NCBI RefSeq assembly: GCF_019049325.1
Contig: NZ_JAGMUO010000032.1
Coordinates: forward strand, 32,778-96,777
Direction: 5' to 3'
Length of the DNA stretch: 64,000 nt
From: Streptomyces sp. AC512_CC834
Lineage (GTDB): Bacteria; Actinomycetota; Actinomycetes; Streptomycetales; Streptomycetaceae
Shown here: in pieces, positions 17,468-28,239 of the stretch
Numbering within the stretch: the stretch's first letter is position 1
Layout: each line of letters opens with the position of its first letter
The notes under the pieces: generated by a model
Told to the model about the DNA's origin: nothing
Database searches by the model: none
What the model saw: only the letters and a program-made list of their open reading frames with translations
Program-made: the position numbers and the translations under genes

Positions 17468-17662
17468 CGCGGCCTGTAACGCGTTTCACGGCGTTTCGCC
17501 GGGCGGACCGGGAACCCCGGAGGCCCTCGCGCCGTTGAAGCATGCAGACGGGACGTCAACCCTCCCGTGCGGCTGAGAGCCGCCGCGCTGGGGTACCGTC
17601 AGAAGAACTGTCTTTTCAAACTCACTATGGCAGGAGGGACGGGGCGACACCGCTCCGTGTGG

Positions 17663-19702
<2,040 letters not shown>

Positions 19703-19774
19703 CAGGCACCCCGGCGGCCCCACCGGGCCCGGAATGTATGCCGACCGCAGGACGGATCAGGAACGAGGCACCAG

Positions 19775-20380
19775 ATGACCGACCCCGTGACGTTGGACGG
19801 CGAGGGCCAGATCGGCGAGTTCGACGAGAAGCGGGCCGAGGACGCCGTACGCGAGCTGCTCATCGCGGTCGGCGAGGACCCGGACCGCGAGGGCCTGCGG
19901 GAGACTCCGGCGCGTGTGGCGCGGGCGTATCGGGAACTCCTCGCGGGACACACGCAGGAGCCCGAGGACGTGCTGACGACGACGTTCGACATCGGGCATG
20001 ACGAGATGGTCCTGGTGAAGGACATCGAAATCGTCAGTCTGTGCGAGCATCACATGCTGCCGTTCCACGGTGTGGCGCACATCGGGTACATCCCGGCAGC
20101 GAGCGGCAAGATCACCGGCCTGTCGAAACTCGCGCGGCTGGTCGAGGTCTTCGCGCGTCGCCTGCAGGTGCAGGAACGTCTCACCACGCAGGTCGCCGAC
20201 TCTCTCATGCGGATCCTGGAGGCCCGAGGCGTGATCGTCGTCGTCGAGGCCGAGCACATGTGCATGTCGGTACGCGGGGTTCGCAAGCCGGGGGCCAAGA
20301 CCACGACGTCGGCGGTGCGCGGGCAGCTGCGGGACGCGACGACCCGGGCCGAGGCAATGAGCCTGATACTGGCACGCTGA
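19775..20380 (+). CDS. folE: GTP cyclohydrolase I
   Basis: A 201-residue type IA GTP cyclohydrolase, the first enzyme of tetrahydrofolate synthesis, making 7,8-dihydroneopterin triphosphate from GTP. Zinc ligands are C90 and H93 in [10 protein letters not shown] and C163 in [30 protein letters not shown] is the GTP-binding region. The gene lies 72 bp after ftsH, as in many actinobacteria. The other fol genes of the window are on the opposite strand and converge on it, with an endonuclease-like gene inserted between. Confidence 0.96.
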   Translation: MTDPVTLDGEGQIGEFDEKRAEDAVRELLIAVGEDPDREGLRETPARVARAYRELLAGHTQEPEDVLTTTFDIGHDEMVLVKDIEIVSLCEHHMLPFHGVAHIGYIPAASGKITGLSKLARLVEVFARRLQVQERLTTQVADSLMRILEARGVIVVVEAEHMCMSVRGVRKPGAKTTTSAVRGQLRDATTRAEAMSLILAR

Positions 20381-20449
20381 CCTGATTGTCAGTGGTGCCC
20401 GATATCGTCCTTGGTCAGTGAGTCGATCGCTGATCAAGGGGGGATCGCG

Positions 20450-21440
20450 GTGGCGTACGGCCTGCCCAGCAAACAGACGGTGAACACCGTCGAGGGACGC
20501 TCGCAGGCGCGGAGTGTACGGGTGGGGTGCCGCCTGTGGATGTTGGACGGGGCGCGTACGGTTCCGACCACGGTCGCGGCGGTCACCACCACCCGCGCTC
20601 GCGCAGTGGTGGACGCCGTGACCGATCATCTGACGTTCACCGTGGCGCCCGACCAGTTGCTGGGTACGCCCGACGGGTGGGTTCACGCGCGGGACGCCAC
20701 GGGAACCGTGCTCGCCTGGACGCAGGCACGGAAGTTGTGTCGCACCCGGTTCACCGTCAAGCCGGGTTATGAGCTGGGCTATCTGATCGGAGCCAACTGC
20801 GCGGACGGGACCGTCGGCAGGAACTACGTCTCGTTGGTGGTCAATGACGAGGCCTTCGCCTCGGCACTATGCGGCGTGCCTCACGGCCGTGACCGGACTG
20901 CCCGCCCGTCTGGAGGCGGTGACGCGACCTTCTGGTTACCTTCAGCGGGACGTTCCGGGCTTTCGCGTCCGTGTCGTGTCGTCCTACCTGGCCGATCTGA
21001 TGAGGCAGTACGTGGGTGGCGATGCGCACCACATGCGGCAGCGGTTCCCCAGGGTGGTCCTCCGGGACAGGGAAACCTTCGAGGGCTTCCTGGACGGCTA
21101 CACGGACGGCGACGGCTTCCGTTCCAAGAGGTGGTCGGGTCGAGTGCTCGTTAGCGGGAACGTGGCGTTCCTTTCGGACCTGGCACAGGTGCTGGGCGCG
21201 CGGTTCACTCCGCGGACCAATGGCCTGGCGTCGCATCTGGTCGTGGTCGACGGTTGGTCCTCGCGCGGTGCTTTCAAGGCCGAGCGGCACCCTTTGCAAC
21301 TCCGGGAGTCCTGCTGGACTCAGGTCCACGAGGTGCGGCTGCGGACCACCGCGAACAAGCCATTCACCCTCTACAACTACCGACTCGAACCACACCCCGG
21401 CTTCCTGGTCAACGGACATCTGGTCCGCCAGCCCTGGTGA
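20450..21440 (+). pseudogene. Free-standing intein-like LAGLIDADG homing endonuclease, frame-disrupted
   Basis: Two overlapping frames together make one protein of about 330 residues. The first frame, from GTG 20450 (AAGGGGGG upstream), carries Hint-like blocks: G26-C27 with RLWMLDGARTVP (block A) and LTFTVAPDQLLGTPDGWVHA (block B), then the first LAGLIDADG-type motif LGYLIGANCADG (109-120). Near 20855-20870 the reading continues one frame later with the second motif FEGFLDGYTDGDG and a C-terminal block F/G-like LYNYRLEPHPGFLVNGH. The intein terminal His-Asn is replaced by Arg-Gln, and there are no exteins, so splicing is not expected. A 2-base loss in TCG(CG)GCAC would explain the shift. It lies between folE and the convergent DUF3180 gene. 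Confidence 0.7.
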
Positions 21441-21450
21441 GCCGGGTATG

Positions 21451-21939
21451 TCACGCCGCTGACGCCGTGCCCGGGTGGTCGTCGTCCTCGTCCTCCGGGA
21501 GCTTGCAGACCCGCTCCATGAAGACCGCGGCCGCTATGACGGCGATGCCCGCCACGACCGAGAGGCCGGCGTAGATGGCCTGGTCGCGGCGGGCCGGGAT
21601 GTCGAGGTACTCCAGCAGGAAGACGCCGGTGCCGCCGTACATACCGGCGACGAGGGCGGCCACCAGGGCGCTGGCCTGGCCGAAGACGACCGCGCGGGCC
21701 GCCATCATCGGGTCGACGCCCTTGGCGCCCTGGACGCGCTCCCGCTGGGCCTTGAGGCGGGCGCGGATCGACAGGGCCGTGGCCAGCAGGATCACGGCGA
21801 TCAGGGCGAGGACGACGGGCGCGGCCAGGGGGACGCTCGGGAGGCTCCCGAGCGAGTTCCACAGGCGGGCGCCGGCCCAGGACAGAATCCCGGCGACGAC
21901 GAACACGCCGGCCAGCACCCTGATGCGCAGCTCTTTCAC
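21451..21939 (-). CDS. DUF3180 family membrane protein
   Basis: A 162-residue protein with four predicted membrane segments (about 8-25, 37-55, 88-105, 120-140). DUF3180 proteins typically occur at the end of actinobacterial folate operons, as here, directly downstream of folK. The start is GTG at 21939. Function unknown; the context links it to pterin or folate metabolism only by location. Confidence 0.82.
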   Translation of the reverse strand: MKELRIRVLAGVFVVAGILSWAGARLWNSLGSLPSVPLAAPVVLALIAVILLATALSIRARLKAQRERVQGAKGVDPMMAARAVVFGQASALVAALVAGMYGGTGVFLLEYLDIPARRDQAIYAGLSVVAGIAVIAAAVFMERVCKLPEDEDDDHPGTASAA

Positions 21940-22000
21940 GGTGTCCCGGTGTCCCTTCGGTTCCCCTGCGTGGTCGTCCTGACCTCGTCGACCTTAACGA

Positions 22001-22612
22001 CTACTCGGGCAGGTGGAGTTCCAGGTCGGCGCGGGCCGCGACGCCTTCGCGGGTGACGGAGTCCAGGAGGTCGGCGACCGTGCCCTGTCCGGGCAGCCGG
22101 GCCTCGGGGTCCACGTCGAGCCAGGGGGCGAGCACGAAGGCGCGTTCGTGGGCGCGCGGGTGGGGGAGGGTGAGCTGCGGATCGTCGGAGACGACCTCGG
22201 CGTAGGCGACGATGTCGACGTCCAGGGTGCGCGGGCCCCAGTGCTCGTCACGGACGCGGTGGAAGGCCTCCTCGACCGCGTGCGCGCGCTCCAGGAGGGA
22301 GGACGGGGGCAGGGTGGTCTTCACGACCACGACCGCGTTGAAGTACGCCGGCTGACTGCCGGGGTCGACACCCCACGGCTCCGTCTCGTACACCGGAGAG
22401 ACCCCTTTGACGCGTACGCCCGGGGTGTCCTCCAGGGCGTCGATCGCGCCCTGCAGGGTCTCCAGGCGGTTGCCGAGGTTGGCGCCGAGGGCGATCACGG
22501 CGCGTTTGGGGTTGGACAGGGTGGTGTCCGCGGCGTCGACCTGCTCGATGACGGAGGCGGGCACGGGCTGGACGGTCGGGTCGCTCGGACCGTGGGCGAA
22601 GGGGGCGCTCAT
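22001..22612 (-). CDS. folK: 2-amino-4-hydroxy-6-hydroxymethyldihydropteridine diphosphokinase
   Basis: A 203-residue HPPK that transfers pyrophosphate from ATP to 6-hydroxymethyl-7,8-dihydropterin. The core starts at about residue 36 with AVIALGANLGNR, then SPVYETEPWGV, and the signature RTLDVDIVAYAE and LTLPHPRAHERAFVLAPW. A leader of about 35 residues precedes the core. The ATG at 22612 overlaps the folB stop by four bases (ATGA), so translation is coupled. The longer frame reaching 23011 only runs antisense-like through folB and is not used. Confidence 0.94.
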   Translation of the reverse strand: MSAPFAHGPSDPTVQPVPASVIEQVDAADTTLSNPKRAVIALGANLGNRLETLQGAIDALEDTPGVRVKGVSPVYETEPWGVDPGSQPAYFNAVVVVKTTLPPSSLLERAHAVEEAFHRVRDEHWGPRTLDVDIVAYAEVVSDDPQLTLPHPRAHERAFVLAPWLDVDPEARLPGQGTVADLLDSVTREGVAARADLELHLPE

Positions 22613-22968
22613 ACACGGCTCCGGATGATGGTGACGGTCACGTCGTCGAAGGGCACGGTGATCGGCGCGTCCGGCTTGTGGACGCAGACCTCGACCTCCT
22701 CGACCCCTTCGTGCTTCAGACAGACCTGGGCGATGTGCTCGGCGAGCGTCTCGACGAGGTTCACCGGCTCGCCCTCCACGACGGCCACGACCTCCTCGGC
22801 GACGATGCCGTAGTGCACGGTCTTCGCCAGGTCGTCGTCGGCCGCGGCCGGGCGGGTGTCCAGGCCAAGGACTATGTCCACGAGGAAGGTCTGGCCGTCC
22901 TCGCGTTCCCTGGGGAACACACCGTGGTGCCCGCGGGCCTTCAGGCCGCGCAGCGCGACACGATCCAC
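22609..22968 (-). CDS. folB: Dihydroneopterin aldolase
   Basis: A 119-residue aldolase that converts dihydroneopterin to 6-hydroxymethyl-dihydropterin and glycolaldehyde. ALRGLKARGHHGVFPREREDGQ is the family N terminus; HYGIVAEEVVAVVEGEPVNLVETLAE holds the active-site glutamates and KPDAPITVPFDDVTVTI the C terminus. The GTG at 22968 follows AGGAG with eight bases spacing. About 280 bp separate it from the NTF2-like gene upstream, so a separate promoter for folB-folK is possible. Confidence 0.94.
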   Translation of the reverse strand: MDRVALRGLKARGHHGVFPREREDGQTFLVDIVLGLDTRPAAADDDLAKTVHYGIVAEEVVAVVEGEPVNLVETLAEHIAQVCLKHEGVEEVEVCVHKPDAPITVPFDDVTVTIIRSRV

Positions 22969-23247
22969 GCGAATCACTCCTGCAGTCGTCGGTCTCGGCC
23001 GGTCGTACCACGTGCGGGCGGTACGGCGGCCCCAGTCGAATCTACCCGCGGGCACCGACAGTGCCGGGCCACGGGGGGTGTGGGGGCGGGCGGGGAGCGG
23101 CAGGTTTCACCGTGCGTTTTCCCTGGCGGCCCCGGTGGATCACGGGTTGGTAGCCGCATTTACCCGCCGTCCGTGATTCCAACCACTTCTCGGCACCCCG
23201 GGTCGGATCGGGTCAGGTCAGGTCAGGTCAGGTCCGGTCGGGTCCGG
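22969..23247. other. Non-coding gap upstream of folB
   Basis: No convincing coding frame on either strand. It begins with the folB ribosome binding site region and ends in a 5-bp tandem repeat. A GTTGGTAGCCGCATTTAC stretch near 23143 is less GC-rich than its surroundings and could hold a promoter, but I cannot place -35 and -10 boxes with confidence. Confidence 0.4.
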
Positions 23248-23250
23248 TCA
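23211..23250 (+). repeat. Tandem GGTCA pentanucleotide repeat
   Basis: Eight contiguous 5-bp units, GGTCA x4 then GGTCC, GGTCG, GGTCC, GGTCA. The stop codon of the NTF2-like gene (TCA, 23248-23250 on the minus strand) is part of the last unit, so the array begins exactly at the end of the gene. Confidence 0.85.
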
Positions 23251-23760
23251 GGGAGGGGTGTCCTCGCCGTCCCCGTCGTCGGTGTCGTCGGTCTCCGCCA
23301 GCACGGGGGAGGCGTGGTGGGACCAGAGCTTCCAGCCGGCGGGTGTGCGCCGGAACGTGTTGGTGGCGACCACGAGCTGGCCGACGAGCGGGCCCAGCTC
23401 CTCGTCGCCGTCGGGGGCGGGGCCGCCGCTGAGGATGTTCTCGGTGCAGGTGACCACGGCGGTGTCGCCGGTGACGGAGACGTGCACGTCGGTGAGGAAG
23501 AACTGGATGTAGTCGGTGTTCGCCATGATCAGCGCGTAGGACCGCAGGACCTCGCCGCGACCGGTGAGGACCGGCCAGCCGGGGTGCACGCAGGAGACCA
23601 CACCGGCGTCGGCCGGGTCGTGGTAGGTCTCGTCGACGCCCAGGTCGGACGGGGTGAGCCAGAACTCGGAGACCTTCTCGAAATCGCCCTCCTCCAGCGC
23701 CTCGTAGAAGGCGGTGTTGGCGGCCTCGACCTGTTCGACGTCGAGGTGCGGCGCGTTCAC
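23248..23760 (-). CDS. NTF2-like / SnoaL-fold protein
   Basis: A 170-residue protein with the NTF2-like fold: VEAANTAFYEALEEGDFEKVSEFW, HPGWPVLTGRGEVLRSYALIM, VHVSVTGDTAVVTCTENIL and TNTFRRTPAGWKLWSHHASPV. The acidic C terminus is low complexity. Its GTG overlaps the folP stop by GTGA, so it belongs to the folate operon. Enzyme activity cannot be assigned; similar proteins occur between folP and folB in other streptomycetes as far as I recall. Confidence 0.83.
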   Translation of the reverse strand: MNAPHLDVEQVEAANTAFYEALEEGDFEKVSEFWLTPSDLGVDETYHDPADAGVVSCVHPGWPVLTGRGEVLRSYALIMANTDYIQFFLTDVHVSVTGDTAVVTCTENILSGGPAPDGDEELGPLVGQLVVATNTFRRTPAGWKLWSHHASPVLAETDDTDDGDGEDTPP

Positions 23761-24620
23761 CGGGCTCCTTCGACGGCGCGGGCGACCCGTACGGCGTCGG
23801 CCGTGGCGCGGACCTCGTGGACGCGCACGGCCCACGCGCCGGCGTGCGCCGCGAGGGCGGAGACCGCGGCGGTGGCCGCGTCGCGCTCGCGCGCGGGGGG
23901 CGGGGACGCCTCCGGGCCGGCCAGGACCCGGCCCAGGAACCGCTTGCGGGAGGCGGCGACCAGGAGGGGGTGGCCGAGGCCCAGCAGGCGGTCGAGGTGG
24001 GCGAGGAGGACGAGGTCGTGCCCGGCGTCCTTGGAGAAGCCGAGGCCGGGGTCGACGACCACGCGGTCGGGTGCGATGCCGCCCTCCAGGACCGTCTCCA
24101 CGCGCGCGTGCAGTTCGTCGATCACCTCGGTGACGACGTCGTCGTAGACGCCCCTGACGTTGCCGCCCTCCAGGAGGCCGCGCCAGTGCATGACGACGAA
24201 GGGGGCGCCGGTGCCGGCGACGACCGGGATCATCCGGGGGTCGGCGAGGCCGCCGCTGACGTCGTTGACGAGGGCGGCGCCGGCGGCGAGGGCCTGCTCG
24301 GCGACGGAGGCGCGCATGGTGTCGACGGAGACCGGGACGCCCTCGGAGGCCAGGCCGCGCACGACCGGGACCACGCGCCTGAGTTCCTCGTCCTCGTCGA
24401 CGCGGGTGGCGCCCGGGCGGGTGGACTCGCCGCCGACGTCCACCAGGTCGGCGCCCTCGGCGACCAGGTCGAGGCCGTGCTTGATGGCGGCCGTGGTGTC
24501 GAAGAAGCGGCCGCCGTCGGAGAACGAGTCGGGGGTCACGTTGACCACCCCCATGACCGCGCAGCGGTCCCATGCGGTCAGTCCCGCGAGGTGGCGGCGG
24601 CGGCCGGTCTGCTTGCTCAT
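23757..24620 (-). CDS. folP: Dihydropteroate synthase
   Basis: A 287-residue enzyme that joins p-aminobenzoate to dihydropterin pyrophosphate, the sulfonamide target. The signature MGVVNVTPDSFSDGGRFFD, DVGGESTRPGA, SVDTMRASVAEQALAAGAALVNDVSGG, VVMHWRG and DPGLGFSKDAGHD are complete. The ATG at 24620 overlaps the stop of the upstream DUF2156 gene by four bases, and its own stop overlaps the NTF2-like start, so three genes are coupled. Confidence 0.95.
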   Translation of the reverse strand: MSKQTGRRRHLAGLTAWDRCAVMGVVNVTPDSFSDGGRFFDTTAAIKHGLDLVAEGADLVDVGGESTRPGATRVDEDEELRRVVPVVRGLASEGVPVSVDTMRASVAEQALAAGAALVNDVSGGLADPRMIPVVAGTGAPFVVMHWRGLLEGGNVRGVYDDVVTEVIDELHARVETVLEGGIAPDRVVVDPGLGFSKDAGHDLVLLAHLDRLLGLGHPLLVAASRKRFLGRVLAGPEASPPPARERDAATAAVSALAAHAGAWAVRVHEVRATADAVRVARAVEGAR

Positions 24621-26530
24621 GTGTTCAGCGTAGGCGGTCGCGTGGGGAGGTGTCCGTGGCGGGAAACGTGCCCGCAGGGGCGCCGTACGGGCGTCCGGCG
24701 GCGCAGGAACCGTGGCAGCGGCACCGCGAGGGTGACGAACCCCTCGGCCTGCATCGCGGCGAGGCCGATGCGGGGGAGGTCGGCCGAGGCGCGGTAGACG
24801 ACGAAGCGCGGCTCCCACCGGGGGCGGAACTTGGCGTTGAACTTGTACAGGGACTCGATCTGAAACCACCGGGACAGGAACACCAGCAGACCGCGCCACG
24901 CCCGCAGGACCGGCCCCGCGCCGATCTTCTCGCCGCGCGCGAGCGCCGCGCGGAACATCGCGAAGTTCAGCGATACCCGCGCGATGCCCAGCTTCGGGGC
25001 GGCCCGGAGCGCGGCCACGATCAGGAGTTCGTTCATGCCGGGGTCGGCCGCGCGGTCGCGGCGCATGAGGTCCAGGGACACCCCGTCCCTGCCCCACGGC
25101 ACGAAGTGCAGGACCGCCTTGAGGTCGCCGTACTCGCCCGGCGCGTTGCCCGGCGCGTCGCCTGGCGCGTTGCCCGGCCCGTTGCCCGGCGCGTTGCCCG
25201 GTTCGTCGTCCTGCTTGTGTGCCGTCGCGATCAGGCAGTCCCCGTCGGCGGGGTCGCCGACGCGGCCCAGGGCCATGGAGAAGCCCCGCTCGGTGTCGGT
25301 GCCGCGCCACGCGTCGGCGGCGCGGCGGACGCGGTCCAGTTCGGCGTCGGAGAGGTCAGCCACGCGCCGTACCCGGGTCTCGTAACCGGCGCGCTCGATG
25401 CGCTTGACCATCTGGCGCACGTTGCGCATCGGGCGGCCGGCCAGGGAGAAATCCGCGACGTCCACCACCGCCTCGTCGCCGAGTTCGAGCGCGTCGAGCC
25501 CGGTCTCGCGGGTCCACACCTCGCCGCCGGTCTCGGAACAGCCCATGACGGCCGGGGTCCAGGAGTGGGCTTGGGCCTCGTCCATGAAGCGTTCGATGGC
25601 GCCCGGCCAGGCCTCGACGTCGCCTATGGGGTCGCCGCCGGCCAGCATCACACCGGAGACCACGCGGTAGGTGACCGCCGCCTTGCCGCTGGGGGAGAAG
25701 ACGACGCCCTTGTCGCGGCGCAGCGCGAAGTGGCCGAGGGAGTCCCGGCCGCCGTGCCTGGCCAGCAGGGCGCGCAGCCGCGTCTCGTCGTCCTCGGTGA
25801 GGCGCGCGGCCGGGTGTTCGGGGCGGAAGGCCAGGTAGATGGTGGTGATGGCGGTCAGCAGGCCGAGCGCGCCCAGGGAGAAGGCGACCGTCCAGGTGGT
25901 GTTGCCCCGGTAGTCGACCGGGCCCTCGACGCCGAACAGGCCGTAGAGGACGTGGGTGATGCGGTCGGCCAGGCTCGGGTCGCCGAGCATCCGGTGCGGG
26001 TGGGCGTTGACGACGAGCAGTCCGAGCAGCAGGGAACCGGCGCTCATGAGGACGAGGTTGGCCAGCGCCCGCCAGCGGCTGCGCGGGTCGGGCAGGGCCG
26101 CGAACTGGTCGCGGTGGCGCAGCAGGGGCGCGAGCAGGAGGAGGGAGAGCAGTACGCCGAGGAGTGAGTGGCGGTAGCCGAACTGCGCGACGGCGCCCAG
26201 CGGGAGGAGGGCCACCGCCGCCCGCCAGGCCCGGCGTTTGCGGCGCCTGAGCCCGTGTGCGAGCAGCAGGAGCAGGACGCCGGCGCTGAGCGAGAGGGCC
26301 GCGGCGAACGGGCCGAACGCGCCCGGCAGGACCTCGGCGAGGGCGTGCATACGGCTGTGTCTGAAGCGCGGGAAGACGCCGGCGGCGATGTCCAGCAGGC
26401 CGACGAGCGCGCAGGCGCGGCCGACGAGGAGCGGCACGTTCGCCGGGCGGGGGCCGCGCAGTACGCGACGCACGCGGGTGTGCCTCGCCGGAACCGCACC
26501 CGACATTTCATCATCTGTCCTGACAGACAT
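24617..26530 (-). CDS. DUF2156 membrane protein, phosphatidylglycerol lysyltransferase-like
   Basis: A 637-residue protein. About seven N-terminal membrane segments (to about residue 230) precede a DUF2156 domain like the C-terminal domain of MprF/LysX aminoacyl-phosphatidylglycerol synthases (VFSPSGKAAVTYRVVSGVMLAGGDPIGD, FMDEAQAHSWTPAVMGCSE, LKAVLHFVPWGRDGVSLDLMRRD). No lysyl-tRNA synthetase domain follows. An in-frame 12-bp repeat encodes PGNA units at about residues 443-463. The likely role is aminoacyl transfer from tRNA to a lipid or another acceptor, inferred from the domain. First gene of the coupled operon leading into folP; start codon at 26530 has CAGGTG just upstream. Confidence 0.8.
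   Translation of the reverse strand: MSVRTDDEMSGAVPARHTRVRRVLRGPRPANVPLLVGRACALVGLLDIAAGVFPRFRHSRMHALAEVLPGAFGPFAAALSLSAGVLLLLLAHGLRRRKRRAWRAAVALLPLGAVAQFGYRHSLLGVLLSLLLLAPLLRHRDQFAALPDPRSRWRALANLVLMSAGSLLLGLLVVNAHPHRMLGDPSLADRITHVLYGLFGVEGPVDYRGNTTWTVAFSLGALGLLTAITTIYLAFRPEHPAARLTEDDETRLRALLARHGGRDSLGHFALRRDKGVVFSPSGKAAVTYRVVSGVMLAGGDPIGDVEAWPGAIERFMDEAQAHSWTPAVMGCSETGGEVWTRETGLDALELGDEAVVDVADFSLAGRPMRNVRQMVKRIERAGYETRVRRVADLSDAELDRVRRAADAWRGTDTERGFSMALGRVGDPADGDCLIATAHKQDDEPGNAPGNGPGNAPGDAPGNAPGEYGDLKAVLHFVPWGRDGVSLDLMRRDRAADPGMNELLIVAALRAAPKLGIARVSLNFAMFRAALARGEKIGAGPVLRAWRGLLVFLSRWFQIESLYKFNAKFRPRWEPRFVVYRASADLPRIGLAAMQAEGFVTLAVPLPRFLRRRTPVRRPCGHVSRHGHLPTRPPTLNT
25141..25200. repeat. In-frame 12-bp minisatellite in the DUF2156 gene
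   Basis: Five contiguous 12-bp units of the form GCGCGTTGCCCG with single-base variants. On the coding strand they encode repeated Pro-Gly-Asn/Asp-Ala/Gly, a flexible linker inserted in the DUF2156 domain before EYGDLKAVLHFVPW. Confidence 0.85.
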
Positions 26531-26945
26531 CGCACCTGTAGTCCTGCTGGTTCAGCGAGTGGTTCTGCGGGAGATCGTGGATCCGGGCCCGTTTCGGGCA
26601 TCCGCCGACATTGCGCCCTCTAGGACGGTGTCTTGGGGGGACAGGTTCACTCCCCTTGATCCAAAAGTTCGGAAGCCGAGCGTTGAGACTTCATTGAGCT
26701 GGTGGCGGACAAGAAGCCGACACGGATCGCGTCGATCATTCTGGAAAGCGGCGGGCACCACCTCAATAGCCGGCAGGCGATGGGTTCCCACGGCGCCGAG
26801 GTGGGCGGGTGACAGAAACGATCATGGATTAATTCACCCGGCGTCGGCCATGTGGATTCCTGGTCCCGTGTGAACGCATCGGATATGGCGGTGTTTTTAC
26901 GGGGCGGGGCGCCAAGATTCGCCTACGCGCGGTAAGTTTCTGGCC
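26531..26945. other. Divergent intergenic region, 415 bp
   Basis: Less GC-rich than its neighbours (for example AATTCACCCGG near 26830 and GGTGTTTTTACGGGG near 26890). No supported reading frame with a ribosome binding site. It separates the divergent DUF2156-fol operon and the coiled-coil membrane protein and must carry both promoters; I cannot place them reliably. Confidence 0.5.
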
Positions 26946-28235
26946 ATGCCACGTGGACGTCACCGCCATTCCCCGCCTCTGCACAGGCTGCTTCCTCCGT
27001 CGGCGATCGCAGGCGTCTCCGTCGTCTGCGCCCTCGGCCCCTGGGTGTTCAGCGAGACCACGATCCTTCGCGTGCTGGCCTCGGCCGCCGCGGTGACGGC
27101 CGTCGTCGGCGCGGTCGTCATGCGGCACTGGGACGCGCAGGCGGGCAGGCGCGTCGCCGACCTCACGCGCGTGCGGGCCAGTGACGAGTGGCGTTTCGAG
27201 GAACGGGTCGCCGAACTGGAGTCCGACCTGGAGGAGTCGCGCGAGCTGCGGCAGAAGCTGGAGCACCGGCTGCGGGCCAAGCGCACCGAGCTGGCGGGGC
27301 TGCGCAACGAGCACGCCTCGCTGCTGCGGCGCTACGCCACGGCGGAGACCGAGCGCGCCAGTGCGCTGGAGGGCCGCCGCCTGCTCGAGATAGAGGCCGC
27401 GCCGCAGGCGCCCGCGCTGCCGGCGGCACGACCGGCCCCGGCGCGGGAGTCGGAGGCCGAGGATGGCATCCCGGCCGCCGAGGACACCAACGACGACACC
27501 AGCGACGAGACGAGCGAGGTGACGGGCGAGGAGAGCGGGGACGCCGAAGAGGCTCCCGCGGTCTTCTCGCCCGAGGGGTCCCGGCTGTTCCTGCGCGCGA
27601 AGGCGGCACTGGGGCGCTTCGACGAGGACGCGCCGGCCCGTCCGGACGGTGACGACCGGGACGACGTCCGCGGCGCCTCCGACGACGACGGTGACGACGA
27701 CGGGGACGGCGGCGGCAGGGGCGGCGGCGGTGAGAGCGCGGCCGAGGCCGAGGCGGCGCAGGAGGACGAGGCACAGGGGAAGCCCGAGGCGGCCGACGGA
27801 CACGAGCGCACCGCCGCCGCCTCCCCGACGACGCAGTCCGGCGAGCGGCCCGCGCAGCCCACCCAGACCCACCAGCCGACCCGGCGGGCCGACGGCCACT
27901 TCACGGTGCCGACCGCGGTGGCCGTCGTACCGGCGGCTCCGGCACGGCGTCCGCCGGCCGAGGGCGGCTTCGACTTCTTCGGCACGAAGGTCCCCGGAGA
28001 CGCGACGGCCGGGGCGGACGGGGCGGTCGCGTCCGACGCCCTGGAGACCGTCCAGAACGAGGACCTCGCCGACGTGGTCGGCCAGGAGGCGCTCGCCCTG
28101 CACAAGGCGGAGGCTGAGGCCTCCTTCAAGCCGGCCGGCGAGGAGTCCCGGGGTGTGGGCCAGGTGATCGACCTGACGGCCCACGACGAGACCGAGCAGA
28201 TCGACGTACAGGGGCTCCGCAGCGCGGTGTCCTGA
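26946..28235 (+). CDS. Membrane-anchored coiled-coil protein, function unknown
   Basis: A 429-residue protein that I do not recognise. Two hydrophobic segments (about 18-36 and 42-60) are followed by a heptad-rich coiled coil (about 75-150: WRFEERVAELESDLEESRELRQKLEHRL). The rest is an acidic, Ala/Asp/Glu-rich disordered region of about 180 residues and a C-terminal segment with EGGFDFFGTKVPGD and GQVIDLTAHDETEQIDV. The layout suggests a cytoplasmic scaffold tethered to the membrane. The C terminus with its E-Q-I-D motif could be an interaction peptide (speculation). Confidence 0.75.
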   Translation: MPRGRHRHSPPLHRLLPPSAIAGVSVVCALGPWVFSETTILRVLASAAAVTAVVGAVVMRHWDAQAGRRVADLTRVRASDEWRFEERVAELESDLEESRELRQKLEHRLRAKRTELAGLRNEHASLLRRYATAETERASALEGRRLLEIEAAPQAPALPAARPAPARESEAEDGIPAAEDTNDDTSDETSEVTGEESGDAEEAPAVFSPEGSRLFLRAKAALGRFDEDAPARPDGDDRDDVRGASDDDGDDDGDGGGRGGGGESAAEAEAAQEDEAQGKPEAADGHERTAAASPTTQSGERPAQPTQTHQPTRRADGHFTVPTAVAVVPAAPARRPPAEGGFDFFGTKVPGDATAGADGAVASDALETVQNEDLADVVGQEALALHKAEAEASFKPAGEESRGVGQVIDLTAHDETEQIDVQGLRSAVS

Positions 28236-28239
28236 CCAC

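Noticed and set aside
20411..21154. First frame of the endonuclease gene read to its own stop at 21154
   Set aside because: After about 20865 this frame loses all similarity, while the other frame continues the second LAGLIDADG motif and block F/G.
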